Positions 49,298-56,955 of a stretch of 64,000 nt of DNA are shown here, piece after piece (within the stretch, counting starts at the first letter, position 1; every line of letters begins with the position of its first letter). Made by a program: the position numbers and the translations under genes. Under the pieces are notes generated by a model. The model searched no databases. It was not told the origin of the DNA and saw nothing but the letters and a program-made list of their open reading frames with translations. Source of the DNA: Streptomyces sp. NBC_00258 (GTDB taxonomy: Bacteria > Actinomycetota > Actinomycetes > Streptomycetales > Streptomycetaceae). The stretch is from NCBI RefSeq assembly GCF_036182465.1, contig NZ_CP108081.1, forward strand, positions 2,046,001 through 2,110,000. Direction: 5' to 3'.

Positions 49298-50974
49298 ATG
49301 TCCACGAGCCGTCCGTCCAGCACCCCGCAGCCCGCCCCGGACTTCCGGCGCCTGTTCGACTCCACGCTCTCCCCGCTGCTGATCCTCACCCCGGACTTCA
49401 CGATCGTCGAGGTCAACCGCGCCTATCTGACGGCCACGCGCACACGGCGGAGCATCGTCGGGCGCCCCATCTTCGATGTGTTCCCCGACAACCCCGAGGA
49501 CCCGTCGGCCGACGGTGTCACCAACCTGCGCCGCTCGCTGGAGACGGTGGTGAGCACGGGCCGCACGGACACGATGGCGCTGCAGCGGTACGACATCCCG
49601 ACGGGCGACGACGGCGGTTTCGCCGAGCGCTACTGGAGCCCGGTCAACACACCGGTCCTGGACGCCGACGACCGGGTGACGCACATCATCCACCGGGTCG
49701 AGGACGTCACCGAGTTCGTGCGGCTGCGCCGGGCCGGGCACGAACGCGAGCGGGCGGCCGCCGAGGCGCAGATGCGCGCGGAGGACATGGAGATCGATCT
49801 GTTCGTCCGCGCGCGGGAGATCCGGGAGGTCAACGAGCAGTTGCGCCGGGTCAACGGCGAACTCGACGCCGCCGGACGGCAGTTGCGGGAGGAGCAGCGG
49901 GCCAAGGACCGGTTCATCGCGACGCTCTCGCACGAGCTGCGCAATCCGCTGGCCGCCGCCACCGCGGCGACCGAGCTGCTGGCGCTCGACCTGCCCGGCG
50001 GCCATCCGGCGCTCTCCGTCCTGGAACGGCAGCTCGGCATCCTGGCCCGGATGAGCAACGACCTGCTGGACGGCACGCGCGCGTTGACCGGTCGCCTGGA
50101 GCTGGTGCCCGAGCGAATGGATCTGAGGTCGGCCGTCGAGAGCGCCTGCGCCGACATGCGCGGCCTGTTCGGCCATGAGGGACGGGCCCTCGGCATCCGG
50201 CTGCCCGACGGTCCTGTACTCGTCGACGGCGACCGGCTGCGGCTGGCCCAGGTACTGACGAACCTCCTGTCCAACGCGCTGAAGTACACGCTGCCGGGCG
50301 GCCGTACGGACGTATGCCTGTCGTCCGTCGACGGGCGGGCGCAGCTCACGGTCAGGGACGACGGGATCGGTTTCGACCCCGGGCAGGCCGAGGAACTGTT
50401 CGGGGTGTTCACACGGGCGGCTCCCGCCGGGCCGCACACTCCCGAGGGGCTCGGACTCGGGCTCGCGGTGGCCCGGACCATCGTCGAACTCCACGACGGC
50501 CGGATCTCCGCGCACAGCGACGGGCCGGGCAAGGGTGCCTCGTTCAGCGTGCTGCTGCCGAACGCCTCCTCGGACGCCCCGCAGCCGGCCCGTCCCGCGA
50601 CCGCCGGCCGTGCGCAACGGCAGCTCGTCATCCTGATCGTCGAGGACAACACGGACCTGGCCGCGACCTACCGCGCGCTGCTGGAGCGCCAGGGGCATCA
50701 CGTCACGGTCGTCCACACGGGCGCCGACGCCGTCACAGCCACCGAGGCCCACCTGTTCGACGTCGTGCTGTGCGATCTCGGGCTGCCCGACATGGACGGC
50801 TACACGGTCGCCCGTGCCGTACGGTCCCGTCCGCACGGCGCCGGGCTGCGCCTCATCGCCGTCTCCGGCTTCAGCCGGGGCACCGACCGGACGCTGGCCG
50901 ACGAGGCCGGATTCGACGCACACCTGGCCAAGCCGCTGCCGCTGGCGGATCTGCTGGACCTGCTGGAGCGCTGA
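49298..50974 (+). CDS. Soluble PAS histidine kinase with C-terminal receiver
   Basis: A 558-residue hybrid kinase without membrane helices. A PAS domain spans about 12-140 (FRRLFDSTLSPLLILTPDFT, then HIIHRVEDVTEFV), a coiled coil about 145-205, and the HisKA box ATLSHELRNPL carries His212. The ATPase has LTNLLSNALKYTLPG and GLGLGLAVARTIVELH. The C-terminal receiver (about 440-555) has EDN, phosphoacceptor Asp in VVLCDLGLPDMDG and AKPLP. The PAS domain suggests a cytoplasmic signal such as redox state or a small ligand. It pairs with the OmpR regulator upstream; the extra receiver may be a phosphate sink or a relay step. Confidence 0.92.
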   Translation: MSTSRPSSTPQPAPDFRRLFDSTLSPLLILTPDFTIVEVNRAYLTATRTRRSIVGRPIFDVFPDNPEDPSADGVTNLRRSLETVVSTGRTDTMALQRYDIPTGDDGGFAERYWSPVNTPVLDADDRVTHIIHRVEDVTEFVRLRRAGHERERAAAEAQMRAEDMEIDLFVRAREIREVNEQLRRVNGELDAAGRQLREEQRAKDRFIATLSHELRNPLAAATAATELLALDLPGGHPALSVLERQLGILARMSNDLLDGTRALTGRLELVPERMDLRSAVESACADMRGLFGHEGRALGIRLPDGPVLVDGDRLRLAQVLTNLLSNALKYTLPGGRTDVCLSSVDGRAQLTVRDDGIGFDPGQAEELFGVFTRAAPAGPHTPEGLGLGLAVARTIVELHDGRISAHSDGPGKGASFSVLLPNASSDAPQPARPATAGRAQRQLVILIVEDNTDLAATYRALLERQGHHVTVVHTGADAVTATEAHLFDVVLCDLGLPDMDGYTVARAVRSRPHGAGLRLIAVSGFSRGTDRTLADEAGFDAHLAKPLPLADLLDLLER

Positions 50975-51058
50975 CCCTGGGTGTGCGGCACCCAGGAGGC
51001 GTCCACCTGGGAGGACGGCGGCCTGGTCGGCCCGCGCCGCCGGGGCGACCGTGGAGCC

Positions 51059-51364
51059 ATGACCACGAGAACGAGCACGAACGACGACACGTCCCGCGAT
51101 CCGCATCCGTACGTCGGGATGTGGGTGACCGCCGACGGCCGCATCCGCCAGGAACTGCTGCCGAACGGCCGCTACGACGAGGCCCGCGGCGAGCGGCGGA
51201 GCGCGTACACCGGCAGCTACACCGTGACCGGCAGCCACATCGACTACGTCGACGACATCGGTTTCACCGCCACGGGCGATGTCCGTGACGGGGTGCTGTA
51301 CCACGAACACCTGGTGCTCTACCGCGAGGCGGCTCCGGGGCGCGAACGGACGCGGCGCAGCTGA
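51059..51364 (+). CDS. Atu4866-like small beta protein
   Basis: A 101-residue protein with the pattern of the Atu4866 family: YVGMWVTADGRIRQELLPNG, then YTGSYTVTGSHIDYVDD, then a GYRYHEHLVLYR-like end (DGVLYHEHLVLYREA). The fold is a small beta barrel similar to lipocalin-like proteins. It commonly follows a LysR or AraC regulator and an oxidoreductase in other genomes; here it stands alone after the hybrid kinase, with 84 bp between. Binding of a small ligand is possible, but no function is known. Confidence 0.82.
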   Translation: MTTRTSTNDDTSRDPHPYVGMWVTADGRIRQELLPNGRYDEARGERRSAYTGSYTVTGSHIDYVDDIGFTATGDVRDGVLYHEHLVLYREAAPGRERTRRS

Positions 51365-51556
51365 CTCGGGGCCGCCGTACCCCGACGGCGGTATGGGCCG
51401 GTTCCCGGGGAGGCGGGCGTGCGCCGACGAAAAGCGCAGGTCGGCGCCCTGGTGGGCGCGTGCCGGGCCCTAACGGTGGGTGTGTGATCGGTTGCGGTGG
51501 GTCGGCGGGTTTCACACGGTGGGGCCCAGATACTGCCGTCCTCGAAAGGAACCGGT

Positions 51557-52120
51557 ATGCGCGCCCTGGTATCCCGCGGGCTCCTTCTCCCGCCCCTCGT
51601 CTGTGCCGCTCTCGTCTGCGGGCCGGTCGCTACGGCCACTGCCGCCTCCGATGTGTCCACGGGGTCTGCGGGCGGACCCGTCGCGGTGGCCCCGCTGTCC
51701 GTCGACGCGGCCGACGTGACGCTGGAGCGGATCCACCTCCTGGAGGCGGCGGATCACGGAAACGTCCTGACGCCCCTCCTGGACGCGCTGACCCCTCTGG
51801 CCGACAGGGGGCACGGCCCGCTCGACGCGGCCGAGGCGGCCGAGCACAACAAGGCCGTCACGGAGGCGACCGCGTCCGTCGAGGAGCGTCTGGAGAGCAT
51901 GGACCGTCCCGCCGACCGGGTCGCGGCCGATCCGGTGTCGGACGCGGTGGCGGGACTTCAGGAATCACTCGGCGGGCTGCTCTCGGCTCTGACCTCCCTC
52001 GACGTGGGAGGAGTGGTCGCCGAGGTGCCGAAGGTGCTGACGAACGTGATCGGCGTGGTCACGGGGCTCCTCGGCGGCGGTCTGCCCGCTCTGCCGAGCG
52101 TCCCGGCGCCGACCGAGTAG
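51557..52120 (+). CDS. Secreted helical protein of unknown function
   Basis: A 187-residue secreted protein. The Sec signal (SRGLLLPPLVCAALVCGPVA) is cleaved near TAAS. The mature part is mostly helical, with a hydrophilic middle (AEAAEHNKAVTEATASVEER) and a Gly/Leu/Val-rich end (SLGGLLSALTSLDVGGVV, then GVVTGLLGGGLPALPS), which could insert in or lie along a membrane or wall layer. No domain is recognised. AAAGGA precedes the ATG. It is followed by one of the strongest hairpins of the window. Confidence 0.7.
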   Translation: MRALVSRGLLLPPLVCAALVCGPVATATAASDVSTGSAGGPVAVAPLSVDAADVTLERIHLLEAADHGNVLTPLLDALTPLADRGHGPLDAAEAAEHNKAVTEATASVEERLESMDRPADRVAADPVSDAVAGLQESLGGLLSALTSLDVGGVVAEVPKVLTNVIGVVTGLLGGGLPALPSVPAPTE

Positions 52121-52188
52121 TCGCACACCGGCGGGGTGCGCCGCGGCGACACGCGCGCCCCTCCGGGACGACAACCGGTCGGTGCGAA

Positions 52189-52238
52189 TCGACAGCCCGC
52201 GTGCCCCGCCCGGATCGGCGGGGCACGCGGGCTGTCGA
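52189..52238 (+). terminator. Long hairpin terminator, 22-bp perfect stem
   Basis: A 22-nt arm beginning TCGACAGCCCGCGTG pairs perfectly with its complement across a 6-nt loop. It lies 69 bp after the secreted protein stop and 28 bp before the next start, so it ends the first unit. Confidence 0.85.
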
Positions 52239-52265
52239 AAGCGCTCCAGCGGGTACCCGTATGCC

Positions 52266-52487
52266 ATGGCTGATGTCGTGGACTCCGACGAACTCCTGCG
52301 CCGTATCCAGCGCGCTCGTGCCTGGGCCGAGCGGGAGGAGGAGACGTGGAAGGCGCGGAGCGACGACCTCAGGCGGGGCGATCCCGGTGGCTCACGCGAT
52401 GCCGACGTGCGGGGCCAGGCCTATGAGGCCGTACGCAAGGTGCTGGACGAGATCCTGACCCCGGGCGTGCATGCCGTGGACGGCTGA
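52266..52487 (+). CDS. Small helical hypothetical protein
   Basis: A 73-residue, charged, helical protein (LLRRIQRARAWAEREEETWK, then YEAVRKVLDEILTPG). There is no domain I can name. Composition and codon use match the neighbours. The ATG has no clear ribosome site. It could be a small cytoplasmic regulator; it is not linked by operon structure to anything. Confidence 0.55.
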   Translation: MADVVDSDELLRRIQRARAWAEREEETWKARSDDLRRGDPGGSRDADVRGQAYEAVRKVLDEILTPGVHAVDG

Positions 52488-52517
52488 AGGAGCCGGGCGA
52501 ACCGGCCCTCCTGACGC

Positions 52518-52700
52518 TCAGTCACATGCGGGGCGACGGCCGTCCGATCGCATGGGCCGTTCCCGGCTCCGTGCGCGCAGGGACTCCTCGTCGGCCTGTG
52601 CGGGAACTGCTCGAACGGTGCGCGGGACGTATGTGTCGCCCCTGAGGCGACGCAGAGGCGTCACGCGGATCCTGACCTCCGGGTGCTTGGTGGTGTTCAT
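52518..52700 (-). CDS. Possible small basic protein
   Basis: A 60-residue ORF (MNTTKHPEVRIRVTPLRRLR and a basic remainder) that would start at the ATG at 52700. Third-position G+C is consistent with a gene and it fills most of a 318-bp gap (52488-52805), but no ribosome site or domain is present. It might be a chance frame. Nothing else was seen in the gap. Confidence 0.35.
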   Translation of the reverse strand: MNTTKHPEVRIRVTPLRRLRGDTYVPRTVRAVPAQADEESLRARSRERPMRSDGRRPACD

Positions 52701-52805
52701 GGGGCAACACTGCGCCATCGGTGCCGGGGCAACCAGATCACTGTTGTGTGCAGGACCGCGGATCCTGGTACCGGAACCACCAGTCAACGGGTGACGAACC
52801 GCCGG

Positions 52806-54680
52806 TCAGCGGGCGTCGGGGAGCCTCAGGGTGAAGACCGACCCGGCGCCGAGTTCGCTGCTGACCGTCACCGTACCGCCGTGGGCCGTGACGAGTTGAC
52901 GCACGATCGACAGACCCAGGCCGCTGCCGCCGGTGCGCCGGCTGCGGGACTTCTCCGCCCGCCAGAACCGTTCGAAGACGCTGGGCAGATCCTCCGGGGC
53001 GATACCGCTGCCGGTGTCGGCCACTTCGAAGACGACCTCGTCGTCGTGGCGGCGGGAGGACACGGTGATCGTGCCGTCGGCGGGCGTGTGGCGTATCGCG
53101 TTCGAGACCAGGTTGCCCAGTGCCTGCCGCATCCGGACCGGATCCGCGTCGAGCCAAGGTGTGCCGTCGGAGCCGTCGGAGCCGTCGGAGCCGTCGAAGC
53201 CGCCCGAGCCATTTGGGTCGTGCACGGCCGTGTGCAGCCGGACTCCCGCCGCCTCGGCGGCCACCCGGTGCGCCGCGACGACCTGTTCGAGCAGTTCGTC
53301 GGCGCGGACCGGTTCGCGGTGCAGCCTGAGTGTGCCCGCGTCGGCGGCCGCGAGGTCCTGGAGGTCGTCGATGACCCGCTGGAGCACGATCGCCTCGTCG
53401 TGCAGGGAGGCGAGCAGTTCGGGGTCGGGGTCGACGACGCCGTCGCGGGTCACCTCCAGCCAGCCGCGGATGTTGGTGAGCGGGGTGCGCAGTTCATGGG
53501 CGATGTCGGCGACCATCGCCTTGCGCTGCGCCTCCATGCGTTCGCGGCGCTCGGTCAGGTCGTTGAACGCGACGGCCAGGATGCCCGTCTCGTCCTGGGT
53601 GGTCACGGGTACGCGTACGTGCTGCTCCGGCGGCTGCTGGGCGGCGTGTGTCAGGGCGCGCAGCGGCCGTACGAGCCGTGTGGCGACCAGCACCGTCACG
53701 GCCACCGTGAGGGCGAGGACGAGGCCGGCGACGCCCGTGACCTTGGCCTTGTTGGCGGCCGACATGTCGAAGTGCGGGACGGCGCCGTCGCCGCGGCCGA
53801 GGAACAGTTCCGCGGCCGGCGCGACGTAGGGCTCCAGTTGCTGCCGCCGGGCACGGTCGACGCACTCCTGCGCCTTCTTGTCCTGGTCGCGAGTGGTGTC
53901 GATGCCCGTCTCCGCTTTCCGGCCGAGGTAGCGCGTGGGCATGGACCGGTCCGTGAAGTCGACCGTGGCGGCGAAGAGCGAGGGGAACTTCCCGCCGGCA
54001 CGCTCCAGGCAGTCCCCGGCGTACGTGTTGAGTTCCGCCAGGGCCTTCTCCTCCGTCGCGGTCGGGGTGTTGAGCACTCCGTCGGCGCACGGCGTCGGTA
54101 CCTGGCCTCCGTCCACGGTGCCATCCTCGTCGATGAGGAAGGAGCGGCCGCTGGGCATCTGCGTGATGCCGGTCTCGACACCGTTGCTCGAGAAGCAGGC
54201 CCGGCGCTTCTCGGCCAGCAGCCGTACGTGCTCACGCTCCGCGCGCGGCAGCCGGAACGGACCCACCGCGCGCGGGTCGATGCCGGTCCGCTGTGCTCCG
54301 GGCTCGGTGAAGGTGTCGGTGTGCAGGGGATCCACCGCGGCGGCGGCCCTGGGCGGCAGAGCCGTGTCCCGTGTCTCGGAGTCCGCGATCGGCGTGCGGT
54401 CCGGGGCCGTCAGGGCGATGCGCCGCCCGGTCCTGTCCGACAGAGCACGGACGGTCTTCCCGACGCCGGACCAGTCGCGATGGGTGGCCGCGTATCCGCT
54501 CAACTGCCGGAGGATGTCCATGTCCTCGGTCAGTACCTGGCCCTGCTCCTCCTGGATCGCCCGGGTCGTGGTCTCCACCGCCAGCCAGGCCGTCGCCGCG
54601 ACCGAACAGATGGCGATCAGCACCGACGTGATCAGCAGCCGGACCAGCAGCCTCTTGCGCAGCGGTATCGCGCGGGCCAT
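52806..54680 (-). CDS. Sensor histidine kinase with large extracytoplasmic domain
   Basis: A 624-residue kinase. Helices at about 14-32 and 314-334 bracket an external domain of 280 residues with four Cys (162, 198, 224, 273) that may form two disulfides. A HAMP region follows (about 335-385), then HisKA with VADIAHELRTPL (His395), and a HATPase domain with LGNLVSNAIRHTPADG and SGLGLSIVRQLVTAHGG. A 9-nt tandem repeat (53163-53198) codes for a GSD-rich insert in the ATPase lid region. Its ATG overlaps the response regulator's stop as ATGA. The disulfide-rich sensor suggests redox or envelope sensing. Confidence 0.92.
   Translation of the reverse strand: MARAIPLRKRLLVRLLITSVLIAICSVAATAWLAVETTTRAIQEEQGQVLTEDMDILRQLSGYAATHRDWSGVGKTVRALSDRTGRRIALTAPDRTPIADSETRDTALPPRAAAAVDPLHTDTFTEPGAQRTGIDPRAVGPFRLPRAEREHVRLLAEKRRACFSSNGVETGITQMPSGRSFLIDEDGTVDGGQVPTPCADGVLNTPTATEEKALAELNTYAGDCLERAGGKFPSLFAATVDFTDRSMPTRYLGRKAETGIDTTRDQDKKAQECVDRARRQQLEPYVAPAAELFLGRGDGAVPHFDMSAANKAKVTGVAGLVLALTVAVTVLVATRLVRPLRALTHAAQQPPEQHVRVPVTTQDETGILAVAFNDLTERRERMEAQRKAMVADIAHELRTPLTNIRGWLEVTRDGVVDPDPELLASLHDEAIVLQRVIDDLQDLAAADAGTLRLHREPVRADELLEQVVAAHRVAAEAAGVRLHTAVHDPNGSGGFDGSDGSDGSDGTPWLDADPVRMRQALGNLVSNAIRHTPADGTITVSSRRHDDEVVFEVADTGSGIAPEDLPSVFERFWRAEKSRSRRTGGSGLGLSIVRQLVTAHGGTVTVSSELGAGSVFTLRLPDAR
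53163..53198. repeat. 9-nt tandem repeat inside a kinase gene
   Basis: Four units of GCCGTCGGA (the last ends GAA) code for SDG repeats on the minus strand. Repeat number could vary by slippage without breaking the frame. Confidence 0.8.
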
Positions 54681-55375
54681 CAGCGGTCTCCGCTGAGCTT
54701 GTACCCCACGCCGAAGACGGTCAGCAGCCGCACCGGTCTGCGCGGATCCGCCTCGATCTTCTTGCGCAGGTTCATGATGTGCACGTCGACCGCCCGTTCG
54801 GTCGAGGCCCGGTCGATGCCCCGGGTGCGGTGCAGCAACTGCTGCCGGGAGAAGACCCGTTCCGGCTCGGCGGCCATGGCCAACAGGATCTCGTACTCGG
54901 CCGGGGTGCAGTCCACCGGCGATCCGTCGCACACCACCTCGTGCCGCAGGGGATCCACGGCGATCCCGGCGGCCCGTACGACCGGGTCCTCGCGGTGCCC
55001 GGCGGCCTGGCGTCCACTGCGGCGCAGCACGGTGCGGATACGGGCCATCAGTTCGCGCGGGCTGTACGGCTTGGTCATGTAGTCGTCCGCGCCGAGTTCG
55101 AGGCCGAGCAGCACGTCCTCCTCCGTGGAGCGTGCGGTGAGCATGAGGACGGGGATGTCGTCGTCCTGGCGCAGCGCACGGCACACGCCGAAGCCGTCGA
55201 TCACCGGAAGCATCAGGTCCAGGACGACGAGGTCGGGCCGCCGCTGCCGGGCCGCCTCCAGGGCGGCTCCGCCGTCGTGGACCACGGTGGCGGTGTGGCC
55301 CTCGCTCAGCAGGGAGCGGCGTATCAGCTCCGCCTGCTTCTCGTCGTCCTCGGCAACCATCACATGTGCGCACAC
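54680..55375 (-). CDS. OmpR-family response regulator
   Basis: A 231-residue regulator: receiver (E9-D10-D11, D53 in LVVLDLMLPV, K in YMTKPYSPRE), then a winged helix (CTPAEYEILLAMAAEPERVF, then AVDVHIMNLRKKIEADPRRP, ending GVGYKLSGD). GTG at 55375 is the start; TAGCAT ends 7 nt upstream, predicting a leaderless message. The kinase start overlaps its stop, so the pair is one unit. No direct target is adjacent, though the L,D-transpeptidase gene lies just upstream on the same strand. Confidence 0.92.
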   Translation of the reverse strand: MCAHVMVAEDDEKQAELIRRSLLSEGHTATVVHDGGAALEAARQRRPDLVVLDLMLPVIDGFGVCRALRQDDDIPVLMLTARSTEEDVLLGLELGADDYMTKPYSPRELMARIRTVLRRSGRQAAGHREDPVVRAAGIAVDPLRHEVVCDGSPVDCTPAEYEILLAMAAEPERVFSRQQLLHRTRGIDRASTERAVDVHIMNLRKKIEADPRRPVRLLTVFGVGYKLSGDR

Positions 55376-55382
55376 GGGGCCG

Positions 55383-55388
55383 ATGCTA
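55383..55388 (-). promoter_or_regulatory. -10 element for leaderless transcript (TAGCAT)
   Basis: TAGCAT on the minus strand ends 7 nt before the GTG at 55375, with no ribosome site between. Confidence 0.55.
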
Positions 55389-55485
55389 AGCGCCCCGGGC
55401 CGCGGTGGGACCGTGCGTGAGGGGCTTCCCACGCCCTGACATCTTCCTCACAACCGCCTGCTAGTGCTGGGTCCGGCGGTCCGGG

Positions 55486-56259
55486 TCAGCGTCTGAGCGC
55501 GGCCGCGTCGCCCATGACGACCACGGGATCGTGGTCGGGGTCGAGGGCGCGCAGGAGTTCCTTCATGTGGTTCTTCCGGAGGCTGACGCAGCCCTGGGTG
55601 GGGCCGTCGTGGTCCACGTGCACCCAGATGCCGCCGCCCCGGCCCGCTCCGAGAGGGCGGGTCCAGTCCAGCGGTGTGGTGCCCGCCTGGCGGTTGTAGT
55701 TGATCGCGATGACGTAGTCGAACGAGCCGGCCAGGGGCTCGCCCTCGAATCCCGTGCCGCCGATGCTGAAGCCGCCGGAGCGGTCGTACGGGAGGCTCGT
55801 GCCCGGGTCGGGGCGCAGGCCGCCCGCGTCCGTGAGCGCGTAGACGCCGACGGGTGAGCGGAGGTCCCCCGCCCGGTGGTGGTCGGTCCAGCCCTTGAGG
55901 GCGTTGTGCGCGGGCCAGCTGGCCCCGGCCCGCCAGCCGGCCGCCGTCCGCTCGTACAGCACCGCGGTGGAGATCGACGAGTTCCTGCCCCGGCCCGTCA
56001 CCACCAGGGCCTGACGGGTCTTCGGGGGCACCTTGCCCCACGTCTTGGGGCCCAGGCCGGGCAGTTGCTGAGGCGCCACGCTCAGTGCGACGCGGGGTGC
56101 GGGGGCTGGTGGCGCGCCCGTACTGCCGTTCACCGGAGTCGTGCCGGGTCTCTGGTCCGACGTCGTCACCGCTCCTCCGCCGCCGCATCCGACGAGGACA
56201 AAAGAGGCGGCCAGAACGGCGAGGGGGCGGCGCACGGCACCCTGAGTGGATGTGATCAT
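55486..56259 (-). CDS. L,D-transpeptidase (YkuD) lipoprotein
   Basis: A 257-residue lipoprotein. Signal RRPLAVLAASFVLVGC ends in a lipobox, and a Pro/Thr linker follows. The YkuD domain (about 75-250) has AINYNRQAGTTPLDW (the HGTN-like region is replaced), HVDHDGPTQGCVSL with the catalytic Cys224 and the His upstream, and RKN in place of the usual RL-N. L,D-transpeptidases form 3-3 crosslinks in peptidoglycan or attach proteins to it. The ATG has AAGG upstream. Being secreted and membrane-anchored fits a wall role; the response regulator and kinase downstream may monitor the envelope, but that is inference. Confidence 0.85.
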   Translation of the reverse strand: MITSTQGAVRRPLAVLAASFVLVGCGGGGAVTTSDQRPGTTPVNGSTGAPPAPAPRVALSVAPQQLPGLGPKTWGKVPPKTRQALVVTGRGRNSSISTAVLYERTAAGWRAGASWPAHNALKGWTDHHRAGDLRSPVGVYALTDAGGLRPDPGTSLPYDRSGGFSIGGTGFEGEPLAGSFDYVIAINYNRQAGTTPLDWTRPLGAGRGGGIWVHVDHDGPTQGCVSLRKNHMKELLRALDPDHDPVVVMGDAAALRR

Positions 56260-56351
56260 GCGTCGACCTTGACCGGTACATGTGAGGAACTCGTCAGGTC
56301 GGTTCGGGCGGTGCCGCAGAATCACTCGGTTGTCCTCCTGACCCTCCCTCT

Positions 56352-56635
56352 TCGTGGCGGGCCGGCGGCACACCCCTGCCGTTCGACAACAACTACAACA
56401 AGAAGCCCGCCTACAACGCCACGCTCACCGCGCTCGGCGGGACCGGCTCGGGCGGCGGTGGCGGCGCCGCCTGCACGGTGTCGTACAGCAGGACGGACGA
56501 CTGGAGCGACCGCTGCAACGGCAGGGTGACCGTGACCGCGGGCGGTTCGGCGGAGCGTCGACGAGCTTCGGGTTCACCGTCATGAAGAACGGCAGCTCTT
56601 CCGCCCCGTCGGTCGGTTCCTGTACCGCGTCCTGA
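56352..56635 (+). pseudogene. Remnant of GH10 xylanase with CBM2 module
   Basis: The plus strand reads SWRAGGTPLPFDNNYNKKPA, the last helix region of GH10 xylanases, then YNATLTALGG, a GSGGGGG linker and CTVSYSRTDDWSDRCNGRVT, the start of a family 2 cellulose-binding module. The frame then shifts by one: the end reads GASTSFGFTVMKNGSSSAPS and VGSCTAS with a stop at 56633. About 40-50 residues of the CBM are missing in between, and the whole catalytic domain is missing before 56352. Both pieces are characteristic enough to identify by eye. It is the 3' relic of a xylanase gene that was deleted or truncated, flanked by an intact protease operon. Confidence 0.8.
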
Positions 56636-56710
56636 GAACGGGCCCCGCCCGTGCGGGAGTTCGGCGTCAGACAGGGCATGGCGCGGCGGTTCGGGTCGTC
56701 GCGCCACGCA

Positions 56711-56740
56711 CCCACTCCCACTCCCACTCCCACTCCCACT
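56711..56740. repeat. Hexanucleotide tandem repeat (CCCACT)5
   Basis: Five perfect copies of CCCACT are followed by a related GTTCTCGTTC-type duplication at about 56751-56777. It is noncoding on the plus strand and lies between the xylanase remnant and the protease promoter. Confidence 0.85.
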
Positions 56741-56868
56741 CCACGCACCCGTTCTCGTTCGTGTTCTCGTTCCCGCCGTGCACCCGGACACCACAGGCAC
56801 CCGGCGCCTCGGCGGTTTTCGGCAAAGAGAGCGCCAATTTTGGTATGTACCTGACCATGAACTGCCGC

Positions 56869-56874
56869 TAGGCT
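56869..56874 (+). promoter_or_regulatory. -10 element of the S1 protease promoter (TAGGCT)
   Basis: TAGGCT lies 17 bp upstream of the 14-bp palindrome at 56891, which would then cover the transcription start region. The -35 is uncertain; TTGGTA at 56840 is 23 bp away. Confidence 0.4.
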
Positions 56875-56890
56875 CTGCTCCGCCATGCAA

Positions 56891-56904
56891 TGAGAGCGCT
56901 CTCA
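56891..56904. promoter_or_regulatory. CebR-like operator TGAGAGCGCTCTCA
   Basis: A perfect 14-bp palindrome that differs from the CebR/CelR consensus TGGGAGCGCTCCCA by one symmetric pair. It lies 51 bp before the protease start, where a LacI-family repressor would block transcription. Confidence 0.65.
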
Positions 56905-56955
56905 CAGTTCAGCTGTTCCACCCCCACCACGCTGGAACAACGAAGGGCTACTGCC

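Noticed and set aside
49265..51310. Minus-strand open frame of 681 codons
   Set aside because: Antisense to the hybrid histidine kinase; no domain.
56711..56740. CRISPR-like repeat array
   Set aside because: Units are 6 bp and directly adjacent, with no spacers; it is a simple tandem repeat.
56667..56858. Minus-strand ORF with a Trp-Glu repeat
   Set aside because: The repeat is the reading of the CCCACT microsatellite; no other support.
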